A DNA stretch of 64,000 nt from Candidatus Gallacutalibacter stercoravium. Its GTDB lineage: Bacteria > Bacillota > Clostridia > Oscillospirales > Acutalibacteraceae. The DNA is taken from positions 96,070-160,069 of the forward strand of contig DVJE01000018.1 of NCBI GenBank assembly GCA_018716975.1, written 5' to 3'. Under the pieces are notes generated by a model that saw only the letters and a program-made list of their open reading frames with translations, did no database searches and had not been told where the DNA came from. Below are positions 57,512 to 64,000 of this stretch, in pieces. The position numbers were made by a program, and so were the translations under genes. How positions within the stretch are numbered: position 1 is the first letter of the stretch; every line of letters begins with the position of its first letter.

Positions 57512-58927
57512 TCAGCCAACCACAATACGTGCGTCGGGCGCCACGGTTTCTTGACTATTGCGCCCGTTGCCTTGATGGGCAGATAGGGCCAAAATCAGCG
57601 AAATGGGTCCCACCCGGCCGACGAACATGGTAAAGCTCAACATGATTTTAGAAAGCGCACCTAGATCCGGTGTAATACCAGCCGAAAGGCCAACGGTGCC
57701 AAAGGCTGAAACAGCCTCAAACAGAACGTCCACTGCACTGAGTCCATCGGGTTCTACCACCATCATAATGCCCGAGGTGATGCAGATCAACAGCAAAGCA
57801 AGAATAGCAATGGTGAGGGCGCGGTAAACAATCGACTTATCCACCCGCCGCTTCATTATCATCGTTTCGTCGCGACCGCGCAGCACGCTGATAATGGTAC
57901 TGATTAAAACCACAAAGGTGGTGGTCTTAATGCCACCGCCGGTGGAGGCAGGAGACGCGCCAATAAACATCAGCACAATGGTCATCAATTTGGTGCTGTC
58001 GTATTGATCCGCCACATTGATGGTGGAAAAGCCCGCCGTGCGCGCGCTGACAGATTGAAATAGTGAAGCGTGTATTTTTTGAAAGATATTCATACCCGCC
58101 AGGGAATGATTGTACTCTAAAAATAGAAATAACACGGTGCCGATTACGATTAGAGCCAGTGTTGTGCGCAGCACCACGCTGGAATGAACGGTTAGGTGAG
58201 GGTGCTTTTCGATGCCCTTTCGTTTCTTCTGCAACCAAAGATAAATGTCGCTGTACACCAAAAAGCCCAAACCGCCCAATGCAATCAATGCGCTAACCGT
58301 CAGGCTGACCAGCGGATCGTGCACATAGCCTGTTAGGCCCACATAGGGGGTAGTGAAGCCCATAATATCAAAGCCAGCGTTACAATAGGCCGAAACAGAG
58401 GTGAATATAGAAAGCCAAATACCGTATGAGCCGAACTGCGGCACAAAACGGATGGCCAGCAACAGCGCGCCTATTGTTTCAAAGGCAAAGGTGAACAATA
58501 GAATGGTGCGCAAAAGGCGGGGTGTGTCCATCACGCTGCCATTGGTGTACTCTTTGGCCAGCTGCATATCCCGCAGCCCCAGTTTACGGCGCAGCAGCAA
58601 GGTAAAGCCTGTGGTAAAGGTTACCAAGCCGAGCCCGCCCAACTGGATAAGAGAAAGGATAATTCCTTGCCCCAAATCAGACCAATGCGTCCAGGTGTCA
58701 TACACTGCAAGGCCGGTTACACAAGTAGCCGAGGTGGCGGTGAAAAGGGCATCTAACGGTGGAGTAAATTGCTGAGACCGGGAAGAAAAAGGAAAAATAA
58801 GTAAAATAGTGCCCACAATAATAATGGCTAAGAAGCTAAATACAATAAGCCGAATAGGAGAGACCTCTTTTAGCCGCTTGATCAGTGAAAATTTTTCTTT
58901 ACTCAAATGTTCCAACCTTCTTTTCAT
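57512..58927 (-). CDS. KtrB/TrkH family potassium transporter subunit
   Basis: A 471-residue membrane protein with the four M1-P-M2 repeats of the superfamily. Pore regions are visible as LFTATSATCVTGLAVYDTWT, SVSAYCNAGFDIMGFTTPYV, SVSARTAGFSTINVADQYDS with GASPASTGGGIKTTTF, and AVSAFGTVGLSAGITPDLGA. The size and the absence of a long N-terminal domain fit KtrB, the sodium-dependent potassium uptake channel that needs a cytoplasmic KtrA. No ktrA is adjacent. The start ATG at 58927 has a weak site; a TTG seven codons later (after AGAAGG) is an alternative. No c-di-AMP riboswitch was seen upstream. Confidence 0.92.
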   Translation of the reverse strand: MKRRLEHLSKEKFSLIKRLKEVSPIRLIVFSFLAIIIVGTILLIFPFSSRSQQFTPPLDALFTATSATCVTGLAVYDTWTHWSDLGQGIILSLIQLGGLGLVTFTTGFTLLLRRKLGLRDMQLAKEYTNGSVMDTPRLLRTILLFTFAFETIGALLLAIRFVPQFGSYGIWLSIFTSVSAYCNAGFDIMGFTTPYVGLTGYVHDPLVSLTVSALIALGGLGFLVYSDIYLWLQKKRKGIEKHPHLTVHSSVVLRTTLALIVIGTVLFLFLEYNHSLAGMNIFQKIHASLFQSVSARTAGFSTINVADQYDSTKLMTIVLMFIGASPASTGGGIKTTTFVVLISTIISVLRGRDETMIMKRRVDKSIVYRALTIAILALLLICITSGIMMVVEPDGLSAVDVLFEAVSAFGTVGLSAGITPDLGALSKIMLSFTMFVGRVGPISLILALSAHQGNGRNSQETVAPDARIVVG

Positions 58928-58975
58928 GATAACTTCTCAGTTTAACCGACTAACAAAAGTTAGCGCAATGCCGCA

Positions 58976-59494
58976 TTACCCCAATAAACGTTTCATGGCT
59001 TTGGATTTTGTAAGAGCCACCAATAGCGGTAGGCCCAGACCATAACAGGCAACAAACTGCCCGCCCCCTACGCTAAGTGCTGAAAGACCAAAGGCTGCCC
59101 AAGTAAAGCCCGTGGGCATACAGAAAGAGAGCACTGCTCCTATTACCAAGGCGTTTATCAGCACCGGCGGCAAAGGCGCCAGCCAGGCCACTGAACGCCA
59201 ACGCACATGGCGCAGGGCCCGCGTAAGCAAGGCGGCCAAAAGGGTGGCGATAGTGCCGCAAACCCAGTCAATCACCCCCATTGGGCTTAATAGTATGTTA
59301 GAAAGCAGGCAACCCAACGTTAAGCCGGGTATTGCGGCAGGGGTTAACGCCGGCAAAACAGTGAGCGCCTCAGAAAACCGCAGCTGAAAGGCGGGAAAAG
59401 CCACCCCCAAGGCGGATGCCAACAGAGTAAGTGCCGTATAACCCGCAGCGATAACAGCCGCTTGTGTCACGCGGCGGGTGTGCTGTTCTTGCAT
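58976..59494 (-). CDS. QueT family transporter (ECF S-component-like)
   Basis: A 172-residue membrane protein with five to six spans: AAVIAAGYTALTLLASALGV, FQLRFSEALTVLPALTPAAI (the QueT R-x-S-E-x-L motif), GLTLGCLLSNILLSPMGVID, and further spans near 88-105 and 120-165. QueT proteins import a queuosine precursor, probably as the substrate-binding unit of an energy-coupling-factor transporter whose ATPases lie elsewhere. The start ATG at 59494 follows AAAGAAGGGTTGTC. An upstream in-frame ATG lacks a site. I could not identify a preQ1 riboswitch in its leader. The QueG-like gene at 20.7 kb could belong to the same pathway. Confidence 0.88.
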   Translation of the reverse strand: MQEQHTRRVTQAAVIAAGYTALTLLASALGVAFPAFQLRFSEALTVLPALTPAAIPGLTLGCLLSNILLSPMGVIDWVCGTIATLLAALLTRALRHVRWRSVAWLAPLPPVLINALVIGAVLSFCMPTGFTWAAFGLSALSVGGGQFVACYGLGLPLLVALTKSKAMKRLLG

Positions 59495-59740
59495 TTTTTG
59501 ACAACCCTTCTTTAATAGTGGGAATTCAACAGTGGACCCACACATTTTTTACATGACCTTGCGTAAGCCCCATCTAGCATAAGGCATACTATATGAAAAA
59601 TCAAGACCTTTCTTTATTTTCTGGGAGCTTGCTTAATGAAGGGGTGCGTTTCGTTTTCTTTTTCTATTTCGCCGCGTGGTGGAGGGGGGAAGTGATAAAT
59701 AAAAACATGGGTAGATGTTACCCTGGCAGGGCCAAAATAA
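59495..59740. other. Leader/intergenic region of the QueT gene
   Basis: No gene is recognised. Partial dyads occur but I cannot fit them to preQ1-I, II or III consensus by eye. Confidence 0.45.
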
Positions 59741-59743
59741 AAA

Positions 59744-59763
59744 CGCCGCTTAATTAAGCGGCG
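59744..59763 (-). terminator. Intrinsic terminator of the small conserved gene
   Basis: A perfect 20-base palindrome (CGCCGCTTAA/TTAAGCGGCG) is followed on the minus strand by TTTTTATTTTGG. Confidence 0.85.
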
Positions 59764-59848
59764 ATCTTTTCATGTTATTTGTTTTGTTGTAACTTGTTTT
59801 TCATAATAAGACGTACAGCCATCCATAATAAACGTAAGGCGTTTTTCT

Positions 59849-60109
59849 TTATTTGTTGTTTTCAGGCCGGCCCAAAAGATTAAAGCGAAACATTTTGCTC
59901 TCATCCTCGGGATCCTCGCAAACAATAAAGGCCTCTGCAATTTTGCCGCCCTCAATCAGCTGCGTTAAACCAACCAGCTGGCACAGCTTACTTTTCAAGT
60001 TAAGCCGGTCTCCCTCACGGGTTACGAGATAAACGTTGCCCTTACAACTGTCAAGAACTTCGAGAAAACCGGGAACATCAATATCATGCAACTCAAGCAT
60101 GGACGACAT
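59849..60109 (-). CDS. Conserved hypothetical clostridial protein
   Basis: An 86-residue protein: LELHDIDVPGFLEVLDSCKG, NVYLVTREGDRLNLKSKLCQ, then LVGLTQLIEGGKIAEAFIVC and a tail ending LLGRPENNK. I recall similar small proteins (dIdVPkf...v..C.G.VyLvT.EGDrLNLkSkLsQL) across Clostridia, always without known function. It is acidic, has no membrane span and could bind a partner protein. ATG at 60109 directly follows AAAGGAGGGTGTCT. It has a separate terminator and seems monocistronic. Confidence 0.82.
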   Translation of the reverse strand: MSSMLELHDIDVPGFLEVLDSCKGNVYLVTREGDRLNLKSKLCQLVGLTQLIEGGKIAEAFIVCEDPEDESKMFRFNLLGRPENNK

Positions 60110-60221
60110 AGACACCCTCCTTTACCAGCGGCTACAGCCACACCTTTCCTAATATAAATATTATAGCATTTCTGGGAATAGGTGTCAACACAAGGGGCGC
60201 TTGTGCAGCACAACGAAATAT

Positions 60222-61028
60222 TCACCGCACACCGGATAACTTTGCGCCGATAAAGGCCAGGGTATCTTGCGGATTTTTCTCAAAAGAGCTGGCGCTCTCG
60301 GATTTCGCGCGGATATTTTTTGCTCCGCGTGGAGCGGCGCACGTTTCTCGAGAGGTATCGGCAACGATTTGGCCGTCGTGAATGCGGATGATGCGATCGC
60401 TGCTGGCGGCGATATCGTTGTCGTGTGTAATAAGGATTACGGTTTTACCCTCTTGATGAAGCCCACGCAGAATATTGAGGATTTCCATACCGGAGCGAGA
60501 GTCCAAATTACCGGTAGGCTCGTCGGCCAGAATCAACGGGGGCCGCGCTGCGATGGCCCGTGCGATAGCCACCCGCTGCTGTTGCCCGCCCGACATCTGG
60601 GCCGGCCTATGGTGCATCCGTGTTTTTAGCCCCACCCGCTCCAATGCGGCCTTTGACATTTGGCGCCGCTGGTTGCGCGGAATGCCGCGGTACAAAAGGG
60701 GCAGTTCCACATTTTCAATGGCGTCTAGTCCGGGGATCAGATTGTACCCCTGAAAAATAAATCCAATTTGCCGGTTGCGTATTTCTGATAGGCGCCGATC
60801 GTCCATCGTCGCCACAGCCTCCCCGTTTAAGTAATAACTCCCCTGGGTAGGGGTATCCAAGCATCCCAAAATATTCATCAGAGTAGACTTTCCGGACCCC
60901 GACTGCCCTACAATGGCTACAAATTCCCCGTTGCCAACGTTGAGGCTGACCCCGTTGAGGGCATATACAGCGGTGTCGCCCGTTGGATATATTTTTTTAA
61001 TATCGTCCAATTCAATTAAGCTATTCAT
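60222..61028 (-). CDS. Orphan ABC transporter ATP-binding protein (MacB type)
   Basis: A 268-residue ATPase. Walker A is IVGQSGSGKSTLMNILGCLD. It continues IGFIFQGYNLIPGLDAIENV, MSGGQQQRVAIARAIAARPP, LILADEPTGNLDSRSGMEIL and VILITHDNDIAASSDRIIRI. It has a basic tail of about 45 residues beyond the usual end (CAAPRGAKNIRAKSESASSF and on). It is the class that pairs with MacB/FtsX permeases, but no permease gene is adjacent on either side. ATG at 61028 follows AAAAGGGGACGCAAAC. Confidence 0.93.
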   Translation of the reverse strand: MNSLIELDDIKKIYPTGDTAVYALNGVSLNVGNGEFVAIVGQSGSGKSTLMNILGCLDTPTQGSYYLNGEAVATMDDRRLSEIRNRQIGFIFQGYNLIPGLDAIENVELPLLYRGIPRNQRRQMSKAALERVGLKTRMHHRPAQMSGGQQQRVAIARAIAARPPLILADEPTGNLDSRSGMEILNILRGLHQEGKTVILITHDNDIAASSDRIIRIHDGQIVADTSRETCAAPRGAKNIRAKSESASSFEKNPQDTLAFIGAKLSGVR

Positions 61029-61290
61029 GTTTGCGTCCCCTTTTCTGCAGGCTGTTGTTCCCAAAGCTGTCACCTCTATAGCATACCCCGGATTTTCCCG
61101 GATACTGCGGCATATTTTTTCCTTTTTTCATTTTACACGGGATTCACATGGATAATTGGGTGCGATAGGCATGGAAACGATGTCTATCTTTTTGTGTAGA
61201 CGAAAAAGCAATCTCTTGGTACAATGTCAAGGAAGAGCTTTTTGATTTTAGGCGGCCTTGCCGGATTGATAAAAGGAAGTGGGGAAGACA
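61029..61290. other. Divergent intergenic region
   Basis: Promoters for both flanking genes are expected. TACAAT at 61220-61225 is a possible -10 for the phosphohexomutase gene, but its -35 is poor. Confidence 0.4.
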
Positions 61291-62796
61291 ATGTTAGAAC
61301 AAAAATGGAAAATTTTGAAAAGTGGAACCGATATTCGCGGCGTGGCTTCTGAAGGCGCACCGGGGCAAGAGATCAATCTTACCGGCGAAGCGGTGCGGGC
61401 AATTGCCGGCGCCTTTGCCCTTTGGTTGAGCCAAAAAACCGGCAAACAACCCGCGCAACTTAAATTGGCGGTGGGGCGTGATTCCCGCCTATCCGGCCCG
61501 CGGATTCGGGATGCTGTCGTTTCAGCCCTTAGCAAAGCCGGCATACAGGTTTTAGATTGCGGCCTTGCCTCTACGCCCGCCATGTTTATGACTACTGTGG
61601 ATTTGGAATGTGACGGTTCAATACAGATTACCGCCAGCCATCATCCCTTTTACCGCAACGGCCTAAAGTTTTTTACATCCGGCGGCGGCCTAGAAGGAAC
61701 GGATATTGAACAGCTGCTTTACATGGCACAGGCCGGCGAGCAGCCGCCCGCCGCGCAGGGCGGTTGCGTTATACCTACCGATTATATGCAGCAATATGCG
61801 GCCGGATTGCGTAGGCTTATTGTGCAGGGAGTTGACGGCACCGATAAGCCTTTGCAAGGATTTCACATCGTGGTGGATGCAGGCAACGGTGCGGGCGGCT
61901 TTTATGCCAGCCAAGTTTTGCAACCCTTGGGGGCCGATATTTCAGGCAGCCAATTTTTGCAGCCGGACGGGCGCTTCCCCAACCATATCCCCAATCCAGA
62001 GGATGAAACCGCTATGGCGTCGGTGTGCGCCGCCACAGTAAAAGCCAAGGCCGATTTGGGCGTTATTTTTGACACCGATGTAGACCGGGCCGGTGCGGTG
62101 GACGATAAGGGAAGAGAGATAAACCGCAACCGTTTGGTGGCAATGGCCTCGGCTATCGCGCTAGAAGGGCACCCCGGCGGCACGGTGGTTACCGACTCTA
62201 TTACCTCAGATGGGCTAAAGCAGTTTATTGAAAAGCAGCTGGGCGGCGTGCATCACCGCTTTAAGCGCGGCTATAAAAATGTGATCAACGAGGCCATCCG
62301 GCTCAACCAAGAAGGGATTGATTGCCCATTGGCTATTGAAACCTCCGGTCACGCCGCTTTGCGCGAAAATTATTTTTTGGATGACGGGGCCTATCTTATC
62401 ACCAAAATTATCATCAAAATGGCTTGCCTACGCCGGGAAGGCCGCACTCTCGAGGATCTGATAGCCACGTTGGCGGAGCCGGTAGAGGCAAAGGAGCTGC
62501 GTTTTGCCATTTTAGAAAAGGATTTTGCCGCCTGCGGCAACCGGGTGCTGGCCCAGCTGGAGGCTTATGCGGCCCAGCAGCCCGGCTGGAAGCTGGCCGA
62601 CGACAGCCGCGAAGGGGTGCGGGTGTCTATTCCGCAGGCCCAGGGGTGGTTTTTACTGCGCTTGAGCGTGCACGATCCCATTATGCCGCTGAATGTAGAA
62701 AGTGATATTGCCGGCGGCGTGCAAGAAATCCTGAGCCAGTTGGCGGGCTTTTTCCAGCAGGTTGAGGGATTGGACACAACGGTTTTATTTGGCTAA
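61291..62796 (+). CDS. Phosphomannomutase/phosphoglucomutase family enzyme
   Basis: A 501-residue alpha-D-phosphohexomutase. The four domain markers are in order: KSGTDIRGVA and AVGRDSRLSGPRIRDAVVSA; the phosphoserine loop ITASHHPFYRNGLKFF; the metal loop FDTDVDRAGAVD; the sugar-specific loop AIETSGHAALRENYFLDDGA; and a C-terminal phosphate-binding part DDSREGVRVSI. The usual TASHNP reads TASHHP here. It interconverts hexose-1- and hexose-6-phosphates for glycan or wall synthesis; the sugar preference is open. ATG at 61291 follows AAGTGGGGAAGACA. Confidence 0.92.
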   Translation: MLEQKWKILKSGTDIRGVASEGAPGQEINLTGEAVRAIAGAFALWLSQKTGKQPAQLKLAVGRDSRLSGPRIRDAVVSALSKAGIQVLDCGLASTPAMFMTTVDLECDGSIQITASHHPFYRNGLKFFTSGGGLEGTDIEQLLYMAQAGEQPPAAQGGCVIPTDYMQQYAAGLRRLIVQGVDGTDKPLQGFHIVVDAGNGAGGFYASQVLQPLGADISGSQFLQPDGRFPNHIPNPEDETAMASVCAATVKAKADLGVIFDTDVDRAGAVDDKGREINRNRLVAMASAIALEGHPGGTVVTDSITSDGLKQFIEKQLGGVHHRFKRGYKNVINEAIRLNQEGIDCPLAIETSGHAALRENYFLDDGAYLITKIIIKMACLRREGRTLEDLIATLAEPVEAKELRFAILEKDFAACGNRVLAQLEAYAAQQPGWKLADDSREGVRVSIPQAQGWFLLRLSVHDPIMPLNVESDIAGGVQEILSQLAGFFQQVEGLDTTVLFG

Positions 62797-62818
62797 ATGA
62801 TTGAGAGGGGAACTTTGG

Positions 62819-63628
62819 GTGTGCTGCGCTGACAAAAAAGAAGAATTACCAGCCAACCTGCCGCAACAGATCAGAGAGCGAATTGCAGAAAAGCCTTATA
62901 CAGTGGATCAAGTGGGAATGTCGGGTTCTTATATTGCCTGTTTTGCCGACAGCGTGCTCAAAGTGGAGCGGCAAGGAGAGGAATCCGACAATGAGCAGCG
63001 CATGATGGCTTGGCTAAAAGGCCGCTTGCCGGTGCCCGATATTCTGTGCGCCGTTAGCCAAGATGGCTACCATTACCTGCTGATGAGCCGGGTAGAAGGG
63101 GAAATGGCCTGCTGCGATAGGTTGCTTGCCCAACCGGAGCGGTTGGTTCGCTTGTTGGCCCAGGGGCTTCGGAGGCTTTGGCGTGTGCCAACCGCAGATT
63201 GCCCTAGCAACAACGATTTGAATGCCAAACTATGTATGGCGGAGCAGCGCGTGGCGGACGGACTGTGCAGCACCGAGGACGCAGAACCCGGAACCTACGG
63301 CCCTGGCAGCTTTAGCAGCCCCAAGGAGCTGCTGGCGTGGCTTAAAGGCAACCGCCCGAACCAGCAGCTGGTTTTTACGCATGGGGATTATTGCCTGCCC
63401 AACCTATTTGTGAAAGGGGAACGGATAAGCGGTTTTATTGATTTGGGGCGAAGCGGCCTTGCTGACCCATATCAGGATATCGCTTTGTGCTATAGAAGCC
63501 TGCTGCATAATCTCACACAAGCAGGGCAAGATTGGCACAGATACGTTTCGCTTTTCTTTCAAGAATTGGAACTAACCCCCGATTGGGAGAAGATACGCTA
63601 TTATATTTTGCTCGACGAGCTTTTCTAA
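62819..63628 (+). CDS. APH(3')-like aminoglycoside phosphotransferase
   Basis: A 269-residue kinase, close to the usual 264 of APH(3') enzymes. The N-lobe has VGMSGSYIACFADSVLKVER with the ATP-binding Lys, and EQRMMAWLKGRLPVPDILCA. The C-lobe has the intact Brenner motif VFTHGDYCLPNLFV (H-G-D-x-x-x-x-N) and FIDLGRSGLADPYQDIALCY with the metal-binding Asp. The tail ends KIRYYILLDELF, the typical YYxLLDELF end of APH(3'). It could phosphorylate kanamycin-type drugs; actual resistance is not shown by sequence. The start is probably GTG at 62819 after GAGAGGGGA. It begins 22 bases after the hexomutase gene. Confidence 0.88.
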   Translation: MCCADKKEELPANLPQQIRERIAEKPYTVDQVGMSGSYIACFADSVLKVERQGEESDNEQRMMAWLKGRLPVPDILCAVSQDGYHYLLMSRVEGEMACCDRLLAQPERLVRLLAQGLRRLWRVPTADCPSNNDLNAKLCMAEQRVADGLCSTEDAEPGTYGPGSFSSPKELLAWLKGNRPNQQLVFTHGDYCLPNLFVKGERISGFIDLGRSGLADPYQDIALCYRSLLHNLTQAGQDWHRYVSLFFQELELTPDWEKIRYYILLDELF

Positions 63629-63750
63629 AGAAAATATAAGCTGGTAGAAAGCAGCCGGCAGAGCAAAGGTTAAAAAGGCCCCCCAAAATTATTGGTTAGG
63701 CGTCTTTTAAGAAGCAATACAAAAAAGAGCACCCATCGGTAGGTTTTATA
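63629..63750. other. Intergenic DNA before the insertion element
   Basis: No gene or clear terminator is recognised. Confidence 0.4.
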
Positions 63751-63784
63751 TGAACCGAACCAGAAAAAGCGGACAATAGACAAA

Positions 63785-63823
63785 TCCCCCCTGATGTAGG
63801 AAAATAGAAGTACATCAGGGGGG
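63785..63823 (+). promoter_or_regulatory. Hairpin just upstream of the transposase start
   Basis: CCCCCTGATGTA pairs with TACATCAGGGGG around a 12-base loop and ends 6 bases before the ATG. It may shield the ribosome binding site (the GGGGGG strand) and limit transposase translation from outside transcripts. Confidence 0.6.
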
Positions 63824-63829
63824 ATAGCT

Positions 63830-64000
63830 ATGAGTAAGAGAAATTACACGCACATACAGGAGTTTTTACCAGAGATCGAAAGGATGCTCCGGGCAGGAAA
63901 AAGTCAGCGAGAAGTAGCGGAACACTTTGGCTTCAAAGATAAGTATGTGGTGAAAGGACTGCTAAAACGAGAACGCCGCAAGCAAAGAAAAGAAGCAGCA
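63830..64000 (+). CDS. IS3-type OrfA transposase, partial
   Basis: Fifty-seven codons are visible: MSKRNYTHIQEFLPEIERML, then RAGKSQREVAEHFGFKDKYV, then VKGLLKRERRKQRKEAA, running off the window. This is the helix-turn-helix start of OrfA-type proteins of IS3-related elements, which recognise the element ends. The AGGGGGGATAGCT site lies within the 3' arm of the hairpin upstream. Confidence 0.8.
   Translation, partial: MSKRNYTHIQEFLPEIERMLRAGKSQREVAEHFGFKDKYVVKGLLKRERRKQRKEAA

Larger units (their letters stand above)
63751..64000 (+). mobile_element. IS3-type insertion sequence, left end (cut by the window edge)
   Basis: From TGAACCGAACCAGAAAAAGC onward the sequence looks like the terminal inverted repeat of IS3-group elements, which begin TG and carry a similar A-rich and GGACAATAGAC block. 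A 12-bp stem hairpin (63785-63823) and a transposase frame follow. The right end is outside the window, so size and integrity are unknown. Confidence 0.7.

Noticed and set aside
59495..59640. Possible preQ1 riboswitch in front of the QueT gene
   Set aside because: QueT genes often have one, but I could not align the leader with the preQ1-I, II or III consensus. A covariance search would decide.

Overview
The window is chromosomal DNA from a GC-rich, endospore-forming, fermentative member of the Clostridia (Firmicutes). An Oscillospiraceae/Ruminococcaceae-like gut anaerobe fits best, but this is inference. The evidence is spoVAC-spoVAD, a bifunctional AdhE behind a near-consensus Rex operator, Gram-positive lipoproteins and surface proteins, strong AGGAGG ribosome binding sites, TTGACA/TATAAT promoters and a VanG-type glycopeptide resistance cluster. 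No rRNA, CRISPR array, phage module or replication origin was seen.

Layout. 0-9.3 kb: a DUF4405 membrane protein, then a minus-strand transcription unit led by a cobalamin riboswitch and ending in a 1597-aa surface protein that combines DUF4430 domains with a squalene-cyclase-like barrel (the fold set of intrinsic factor/transcobalamin), an MFS transporter and a DUF5067-like lipoprotein. 9.4-16.1 kb: tRNA-Leu(TAG) with a dispersed repeat, then a minus-strand run of amino-acid and peptide catabolism genes (methionine gamma-lyase family, GNAT, two M42 peptidases) and murD. 16.1-22.1 kb: RNase P RNA, an XRE regulator, an NAD salvage operon (nicotinamidase, nicotinate phosphoribosyltransferase) with a DegV protein, a QueG-like iron-sulfur protein and a Dph6-like ATPase. 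22.2-28.4 kb: vanR-vanS-vanG-vanXY-vanT, with a candidate VanR operator and a terminator between vanS and vanG. 28.4-41 kb: a UroD-family protein, a PepV-like dipeptidase, an export locus with three adaptor lipoproteins, an FtsX permease and two ATPases, an MBL hydrolase, and a phosphotransferase-fold protein whose catalytic Asp reads as Asn. 41.4-44.1 kb: adhE.

44.5-46.3 kb is an AT-richer ArsR/ArsP-like permease/thioredoxin cassette with its own operator, probably acquired. 46.4-48.5 kb holds a P-loop kinase-like protein and an MFS transporter. A CAT-anticodon tRNA at 48.6 kb is followed by the same dispersed repeat, an IS256-type transposase relic and an AT-richer island (small orphan protein, XRE regulator, DUF3626 protein) up to about 51.9 kb. 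51.9-63.6 kb returns to core genes: AlkZ-like protein, dusB, GH27 alpha-galactosidase with a coupled zinc-ribbon protein, spoVAC/spoVAD, a KtrB/TrkH potassium transporter, a QueT-type transporter, an orphan MacB-type ATPase, a phosphohexomutase and an APH(3')-like kinase. The window ends inside an IS3-type element.

The most interesting points are the B12-riboswitch-controlled transcobalamin-like surface protein, the related repeats placed directly after two unrelated tRNA genes, short-period tandem expansions that have entered vanXY and a GNAT gene, an ABC ATPase with an AbrB-like tail, and the DUF3626 island. All identifications are from reading the sequence. No database search was run.
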